Shown here in pieces: positions 59,581-64,000 of a stretch of 64,000 bases of DNA. This stretch comes from Falsiroseomonas ponticola (lineage in GTDB: Bacteria; Pseudomonadota; Alphaproteobacteria; Acetobacterales; Acetobacteraceae): assembly GCF_016805305.1 (NCBI RefSeq), contig NZ_JAERQN010000001.1, forward strand, positions 992,001 through 1,056,000. Reading direction: 5' to 3'. A program made the translations under genes and the position numbers. The first letter of the stretch is position 1, and each line of letters starts with the position of its first letter. The notes under the pieces were generated by a model. It did no database searches, was not told the origin of the DNA, and saw nothing but the letters and a program-made list of their open reading frames with translations.

Positions 59581-60018
59581 TCAGGCCCGGGCTTCGACCG
59601 TGCCGCGGCCGATCAGCCGGGCCGGGTCGAGGGCGAAGGCCCCGGCACCGAGGCCCGCCTGCACCACCAGCAGCACCGTCCACATGGCCGGGAATTCCCA
59701 GCCGCCGCCCGGCGCGTTGAACAGCCAGCCCTGGCCGGCATGCTGGATGGTGGCGCCGATCATGATCGGCAGCGCCGCGATGCTGACCAGGCGGGTCCAG
59801 ACGCCGGCGATCAGCGCGATGCCCGCGGCCGTTTCCGCGATGGCGACGACGGCGCCCAGGATCGGCGGATACCCGATGGAGCCGAAATAGCCCATCGTGC
59901 CGGCCAGGCCGAAGGTCATGATCTTCAGCAGCAGGCCATGGGCCAGGAAGGCCACGCCCAGCGTCACGCGCAGCAGCGCGGCGGCATAGGGGGTGGTGGT
60001 GCGGGTGTCGGTGAACAT
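59581..60018 (-). CDS. DoxX-family membrane protein
   Basis: A 145-residue protein with four hydrophobic segments: A-L-L-R-V-T-L-G-V-A-F-L-A-H-G-L (about 17-32), the G-A-V-V-A-I-A-E-T-A-A-G-I-A-L-I block, P-I-M-I-G-A-T-I-Q-H-A-G and the C-terminal L-L-V-V-Q-A-G-L-G-A. This is the DoxX/YphA layout, linked to redox or thiosulfate-related membrane functions in some species. ATG 60018 has GGAG upstream; longer in-frame starts lie in the operator region. It diverges from a LysR regulator that probably controls it. Confidence 0.85.
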   Translation of the reverse strand: MFTDTRTTTPYAAALLRVTLGVAFLAHGLLLKIMTFGLAGTMGYFGSIGYPPILGAVVAIAETAAGIALIAGVWTRLVSIAALPIMIGATIQHAGQGWLFNAPGGGWEFPAMWTVLLVVQAGLGAGAFALDPARLIGRGTVEARA

Positions 60019-60111
60019 CGTCTTGGTCTCCGGGCGGGGCGCGTCAGGCGCCCCTCTTGGCGCCCTGTATGGTCCCGCAACGGCCCGCCCTTCCAACAGC
60101 GGGACGGAACA

Positions 60112-60138
60112 CCCATCATCACCAGGACGAATGATGGG
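60112..60138. promoter_or_regulatory. Perfect T-N11-A LysR-type operator
   Basis: CCCATCAT (60112-60119) and ATGATGGG (60131-60138) form a perfect 8-bp inverted repeat with an 11-bp centre, giving the T-N11-A form of LysR-type regulator boxes. It lies 9 bp before the TTG start of the lysR gene and 94 bp from the divergent doxX start, fitting autoregulation plus control of doxX. Confidence 0.75.
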
Positions 60139-60146
60139 GTGGCGAC

Positions 60147-61079
60147 TTGGCCGATCTGCAGAACCTCGACCTGAACCTGCTGCGCGTCTTCGACGCGGTG
60201 GCGCGGGAGAGGCATGTGACGCGCGCGGCGGAGAAGCTGAACCTCTCCCAGCCCGCCGTCTCCAACGCGCTGTCGCGGCTGCGCGCGGCGCTGAAGGATG
60301 AGTTGTTCCTGCGCCGTCCCGGCGGCGTGGAGCCCACGGCCCTGGCCCTGTCGCTGGAAGGCCCCGTGGCGCAGGTGCTGGACACGCTGCGCACCACGCT
60401 GGCGGACCATGCGCCCTTCGACCCCGCGACGACGGATCGCGTCTTCACCCTGGCGATGAGCGAGTATGCGGAGAGCGTGCTGGTGCCGCCGCTGCTGGAA
60501 CTGATGGCGAAGGACGCGCCGCGCGCGCTGGTCGCGGTACGGCACGCCGACCGCACCAATGCGATGGAGATCCTGGAGGCCGGCACGGCGGAGATGGCGA
60601 TCGCCGTGCTGCCGGAACCGCCCGCCCTCTACACCCGCGTGCGCCTGCTGCCGGAGGGCTTTCTCACACTGGTGCGGCCCGGCCATCCGCTGGCGGAAGG
60701 GCCGATGACGCTGGAGCGCTTCACCGCCTTCCCGCACCTGCTGCATTCCGCCAACGGCTCGCGCGACGGCGCGCTGGACGGGCCGTTGACGGAGGCCGGG
60801 CACCCCCGCCGGCTCGGCGCCGTCGTCGCGCATCTCGGCGCGGTGCCGGACATCCTGATGCGGACGGACATGGTGATGTCGCTGTCGGGCCGCCTCGCGC
60901 AGCGTCTGGCGGAGACGCATGGCCTCGTGCTGCGCCCCTGCCCGGTGGAGCTGAACCACACGCGCCTCAGCCTCGTCTTCCACCGCCGCTTCGAGGCCGA
61001 TCCCGGCCATGCCTGGCTCCGCCGCCTGCTGCTGAGCGTGGCGCGGGAGGTGGGGCCGGTGCCGGGCGTGGGGGCGTGA
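60147..61079 (+). CDS. LysR-family transcriptional regulator
   Basis: A 310-residue LysR regulator. The winged helix-turn-helix runs L-D-L-N-L-L-R-V-F-D-A-V-A-R (about 7-20) through S-Q-P-A-V-S-N-A-L-S-R-L-R; the effector domain starts near residue 90. The D-L-N-L-L start and F-D-P-A-T-T-D-R-V-F-T-L-A-M-S linker place it near the NodD/PcpR/LinR-like group, often aromatic-responsive. The start is TTG 60147, which gives the conserved N-terminus; there is no better ATG. It overlaps the GMC oxidoreductase gene (GTGA) and diverges from doxX. Confidence 0.88.
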   Translation: MADLQNLDLNLLRVFDAVARERHVTRAAEKLNLSQPAVSNALSRLRAALKDELFLRRPGGVEPTALALSLEGPVAQVLDTLRTTLADHAPFDPATTDRVFTLAMSEYAESVLVPPLLELMAKDAPRALVAVRHADRTNAMEILEAGTAEMAIAVLPEPPALYTRVRLLPEGFLTLVRPGHPLAEGPMTLERFTAFPHLLHSANGSRDGALDGPLTEAGHPRRLGAVVAHLGAVPDILMRTDMVMSLSGRLAQRLAETHGLVLRPCPVELNHTRLSLVFHRRFEADPGHAWLRRLLLSVAREVGPVPGVGA

Positions 61080-62668
61080 CGCCCCCCCTTTTCGACTTCG
61101 TGGTGGTGGGCGCCGGCAGCGCGGGCTGCCTGCTGGCGGACCGGCTTTCGGCGGGGGGCGCTTCGGTCGCGGTGATCGAGGCCGGCGGCCAGGACCGGCA
61201 TCCCTGGCTGCACATCCCGGCCGGCTATGCCCGCATCCTGACGCATCCAACCCTCACCTGGGGATTCGCCACCGCGCCGGACGCCGCCACGGGCAACCGG
61301 GCGCTCGACTACCCGCGCGGGCGGGTGCTCGGCGGGTCCTCCGCCATCAACGGGCTCGGCCATGTCTGGGGCGATCCCTCGGATTACGACCTCTGGGCGC
61401 AGAAGGGCTGCACGGGCTGGTCCTGGGCGGACCTCGCGCCCCATTTCGCCGCCTATGAACGGGCGGAGGAGCAGGCGCCGCATCGCGGCCGGGATGGCGC
61501 GCTTGCTGTCGAGCACCTCGCGGAAGTGCCGCCGCTGGTGGCGAAGCTGCGGGAGGCCGCCGCCGCCATCGGCCTGCCCACGCCGCGCGACATGAACGGC
61601 CCGGTGCGGGAGGGATTTTCCACCTTCCAGCAGACGCGGCGCGGGCGGCGGCGGCATTCCGCCGCCAGCGCCTTCCTGCGGCCGGCGCTGGCGCGCGGTG
61701 TCGCGCTGTTCGACAACGCGCTCGCCTTGCGGATCGTGGTGCAGGATGGCCGCGCCACGGGCGTCGCCATCCGGCGCGGCGGCGTGGAAAGCATCGTCGC
61801 GGCGCGGCGGGAGGTGATCCTGAGCGCGGGCGCGATCGGCTCGCCCCACCTGCTGATGCTGTCGGGCCTCGGCCCCGCGGAGCATCTGCGGGACCACGGG
61901 ATCGACGTGCTGCGGGACATCCCCGGCATCGGCCGGAACCTGCAGGACCACTACATCGCCCGCATGACCTGGCGGCTGACCGACCATCGCTGGTCCGCCA
62001 ACCGCCGCATCGCCTGGCCGCGACTGGCGCTGGAACTCGCCCGCTGGGCGCTGCGCGGCGATGGCGTGCTGACCTGGTCCCCCGGCATGGTCGGCGTCTT
62101 CGCCAGGACGCTGCCGGGGCTGGAGGCGCCGGACATCCAGCTGAATGGCGGCCCCGTCTCCTGGGCCGAGGGAAGGATCGGCGTGCCGGACCCGGAGCCC
62201 GGGCTGACGCTCGGCGCCTGGCAATGCCGGCCGCTGTCGCGGGGCAGCGTGACGCTCGCCTCGGCCGATCCCGCCCGCGCCCCCGTCATCGCGCCGCGCT
62301 TCCTGACGGCGGAGGAGGATCGCGCCGCGGTGGTGCGGGGCATCCGCCTGGCGCGGCGCTGGATGGCGGCGGAACCGCTGCGCGGGATCGTCGCCGGTGA
62401 ACTCCGCCCCGGCGCCGCCCTGCAATCCGATGAGGAACTGGCCGCCTTCGCCGCGGAGACCGGCGGCACCGTCTATCACCCCTCCTGCACGGTTCGCATG
62501 GGGGGCGAGGGCACGGGCGCGCCGCTCGACCCCGCGCTCCGGCTGCGCGGCGTCGACGGGCTGCGGGTGGTGGATGCCTCCGTCTTCCCGGACATCCCGG
62601 TCTGCAACATCAACGCGACGGTGCTGGCGGTGGCGCAGAAGGCCTCGGGGATGATCCTGGCAGGTTGA
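61076..62668 (+). CDS. GMC-family oxidoreductase (choline dehydrogenase-like)
   Basis: A 530-residue FAD alcohol dehydrogenase/oxidase. The dinucleotide site is V-V-V-G-A-G-S-A-G-C (about 8-17). GMC signature 1 is Y-P-R-G-R-V-L-G-G-S-S-A-I-N and signature 2 is G-A-I-G-S-P-H-L-L-M-L-S-G-L-G. The catalytic His is in Y-H-P-S-C-T-V-R-M-G and the partner Asn in N-I-N-A-T-V-L-A. The GTG start overlaps the lysR stop by 4 bp, so regulator and enzyme share a transcript. No signal peptide, hence cytosolic. The alcohol substrate is unknown. Confidence 0.9.
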   Translation: MTPPLFDFVVVGAGSAGCLLADRLSAGGASVAVIEAGGQDRHPWLHIPAGYARILTHPTLTWGFATAPDAATGNRALDYPRGRVLGGSSAINGLGHVWGDPSDYDLWAQKGCTGWSWADLAPHFAAYERAEEQAPHRGRDGALAVEHLAEVPPLVAKLREAAAAIGLPTPRDMNGPVREGFSTFQQTRRGRRRHSAASAFLRPALARGVALFDNALALRIVVQDGRATGVAIRRGGVESIVAARREVILSAGAIGSPHLLMLSGLGPAEHLRDHGIDVLRDIPGIGRNLQDHYIARMTWRLTDHRWSANRRIAWPRLALELARWALRGDGVLTWSPGMVGVFARTLPGLEAPDIQLNGGPVSWAEGRIGVPDPEPGLTLGAWQCRPLSRGSVTLASADPARAPVIAPRFLTAEEDRAAVVRGIRLARRWMAAEPLRGIVAGELRPGAALQSDEELAAFAAETGGTVYHPSCTVRMGGEGTGAPLDPALRLRGVDGLRVVDASVFPDIPVCNINATVLAVAQKASGMILAG

Positions 62669-62702
62669 GGGCGATGGCCGGGTGGCGGTCCAATACCGAT
62701 GT

Positions 62703-62815
62703 GCGGAAATGCTGGCGCATTTCCGCCCTCAGACGCCGGCGCGGCCATCCGGCCGCTTGGCTTCGCCGCATAAGCGGCGGGCCGCATTCGCGGCCTCGGC
62801 CGACGGTGTCGGCCG
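62703..62815 (-). repeat. Hairpin-array element, copy 2 (inverted relative to copy 1)
   Basis: Five perfect hairpins: GCGGAAATGC/GCATTTCCGC (62703-62726), GCGGCC/GGCCGC (62741-62756), CGCCGC/GCGGCG (62764-62779), GGCCGC/GCGGCC (62780-62795) and CGGCCGAC/GTCGGCCG (62797-62815). Read on the minus strand it aligns with copy 1 at 51045-51142, including an unpaired G-A-G-G-C-C-G-C-G-A-A segment and a CTGAGGGC end. It fills most of the gap between the GMC gene and the Bug gene. Confidence 0.75.
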
Positions 62816-62875
62816 CAGGTCACGACATATGCTCGGCGGTGTAATGCCCGCCATCCGCGCCATCGCCGCCGGGCC

Positions 62876-63859
62876 TCAGCCTTCCTCGAAGCGCAGGCCG
62901 CGGGCGCGGATCAGCGTGCCCCACTTCTCCGTCTCGCTGCGCTTGTGGGCCTCCGCCCCCGCCATGTCGGTGCCATGCAGCAGGAAGCCCACTTCCGCCG
63001 CGCGGGTGCGGACATCGGGCTGCGCCAGGCCGTGCAGCGCGGCGGCGGACAGGCGGCGCGCCACGGGATCCGGCGTGGCGGCGGGAACCCACCACATCAC
63101 CCAGCTATTGGCCTCGAAGCCCGGCGCCACCGTCTCCGCCATGGTCGGCACATCGGGCAGGGCCGGCACGCGGGACGGCGTGCACACCGCCAGCGCCTGC
63201 AGCCCGCCCTGGCGGATCTGGCCGAGCGCGGCCGGCATGTCGGCGAACATGAAGTCCACCACGCCGGCGCGCAGGTCCGTCAGCGCCGGCGCCGTGCCGC
63301 GATAGCCCACCAGCGTGAAGTCGCCCCCGCTGGCGCCGCGATAGAGCTCCGCCGCCAGCTGGTGCGGCGTGCCGGACCCGCCGGTGGCGCCGGAGAGGCG
63401 GCCGGGATTGGCCTTCAGGTGGCGGTCGAACTCGCCCACATCCGCCCAGCGCCCGCTGCGCACCACCAGCACGAAGGGCGTCGTCGCCAGCCAGGTCAGC
63501 GCCTTGAACTCGCCCAGCTCATAGCCGGGCTCCCGCATCATGAAGGGCGCGATGACGGAGGAGATGGGCGCCAGCAGCACCGTGGTGCCATCCGCCGCGG
63601 CGCGGGCCACGCTGCGGGTGCCGACGGCGGCGCCGGCGCCCGGGCGGTTCTCCACCACCATGGGCTGGCCGAGGAAGCCCTGCATGTGCGGCGCCATGGC
63701 GCGGGCCAGGATGTCCGGGCTGCCGCCGGGGGCGAAGGGGTTGATCAGCCGCACCGGGCCGGGCGGCGTCCAGTCCTGCGCCAGGGCAGGGGTGGCAAGG
63801 CCGGCCAGGCTGCCGGCGGCGGCAAGGCGCAGCGCCGCGCGCCGCGAAAGATCGGTCAT
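62876..63859 (-). CDS. Bug/TctC-family solute-binding protein
   Basis: A 327-residue periplasmic binding protein. The signal peptide is Tat-like (S-R-R-A-A-L-R-L-A-A-A-G near residues 5-16, ending T-P-A-L-A-Q). Mature marks are V-R-L-I-N-P-F-A-P-G-G-S-P-D, V-V-E-N-R-P-G-A-G-A and the later P-D-V-P-T-M-A-E-T. The ligand is probably an organic acid; no TctAB genes adjoin. The minus-strand sequence before the ATG is pyrimidine-rich (ACCTCCTCC) and offers no ribosome binding site. Confidence 0.9.
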   Translation of the reverse strand: MTDLSRRAALRLAAAGSLAGLATPALAQDWTPPGPVRLINPFAPGGSPDILARAMAPHMQGFLGQPMVVENRPGAGAAVGTRSVARAAADGTTVLLAPISSVIAPFMMREPGYELGEFKALTWLATTPFVLVVRSGRWADVGEFDRHLKANPGRLSGATGGSGTPHQLAAELYRGASGGDFTLVGYRGTAPALTDLRAGVVDFMFADMPAALGQIRQGGLQALAVCTPSRVPALPDVPTMAETVAPGFEANSWVMWWVPAATPDPVARRLSAAALHGLAQPDVRTRAAEVGFLLHGTDMAGAEAHKRSETEKWGTLIRARGLRFEEG

Positions 63860-64000
63860 GGAGGAGGTCCCTGTTCGAGGAGTCGGGCGGCCTTCTGCGG
63901 GCTGCCATCGCGGTCGCAGATGGACGTTCCGTCACTGAAAGGCAAGGAATCACTGCGCCGCTGGGGCGCCCGGGGGCGGCCATGCTACAGCCGCGATGGA
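63860..64000. other. Window-end region without a recognised gene
   Basis: These 141 bp hold the upstream region of the Bug gene. I find no convincing reading frame, hairpin or operator. Its last part shares the 12-mer CCATGCTACAGC with the gap at 33591-33731, which may be chance or a promoter-like element. Confidence 0.3.

Overview
This is a very GC-rich, gene-dense alphaproteobacterial chromosome segment, most likely from the Acetobacteraceae (Roseomonas-like). Reasons: the gene string dnaA-rpsT-enoyl-CoA hydratase-mutM-ubiE-coaBC, whose order is typical of Alphaproteobacteria; an exact alphaproteobacterial-type LexA box; several Bug/TctC-type solute-binding proteins and many ABC uptake genes, common in Roseomonas-type genomes; and heavy use of GTG starts and 4-bp start/stop overlaps. 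The family assignment is inference; no rRNA is present to test it.

Layout. 1-9.7 kb: the tail of a CueR-like copper regulator with a copper chaperone, small hypotheticals, a GH13 alpha-glucosidase, an RraA-like aldolase, a TfoX C-terminal-domain protein, a structured intergenic region with a minus-strand terminator, an FAD oxidoreductase, a large unknown protein coupled to a DUF2272 lipoprotein, and an Old Yellow Enzyme. 9.7-16.8 kb (mostly minus): a response regulator lacking its phospho-acceptor Asp, a nitronate-monooxygenase-like protein, pnp, and a DUF6502-DUF5666 pair behind a repeat-rich control region. 16.9-26.2 kb: two glycosyltransferases, a divergent MFS/AraC pair, an SOS-boxed radical SAM DNA-repair-type gene, and a sigma-K/RskA/DUF4394 group.

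26.3-41.3 kb: one long, tightly coupled plus-strand run of 14 genes. It encodes a polar-amino-acid-type ABC importer with two unrelated solute-binding proteins, two related flavin monooxygenase-like proteins, an HpaB-type hydroxylase, an amidase, two metal-dependent amidohydrolases, a PuuE-like deacetylase, an AllA-like ureidoglycolate lyase, a Pht5-like protein, and a final protein that carries the motif P-C-x3-K-P-Y-x2-S-x2-H known from archaeal ArcS. The gene content reads as import, hydroxylation, deamination/ring opening and ureide/amide clean-up of a nitrogen-rich heteroaromatic compound. The substrate is not known, and this is the best candidate here for an undescribed system.

41.4-48.3 kb: the conserved block dnaA, rpsT, ech, mutM (minus), then ubiE, a PaaI-like thioesterase and coaBC (plus). 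dut, often next to coaBC, lies 10.8 kb away at 59.1 kb. Between them are an alpha/beta hydrolase, a RutF-like flavin reductase, an LLM monooxygenase, a Bug protein, a D-aminopeptidase-like hydrolase, an MFS protein and an NMT1-type ABC importer coupled to a 2-oxoglutarate/Fe(II) oxygenase. 59.6-64 kb: DoxX and LysR diverging around a perfect LysR-type box, a GMC oxidoreductase, and a second Bug gene.

Non-coding structure is unusually rich. Two intergenic hairpin arrays (51.05-51.14 and 62.70-62.82 kb) are copies of one element in opposite orientation, with stems kept while their sequence differs. A strong hairpin covers the ribosome binding site of the ABC solute-binding protein at 55.3 kb. 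No CRISPR, rRNA, tRNA or insertion sequence was seen.
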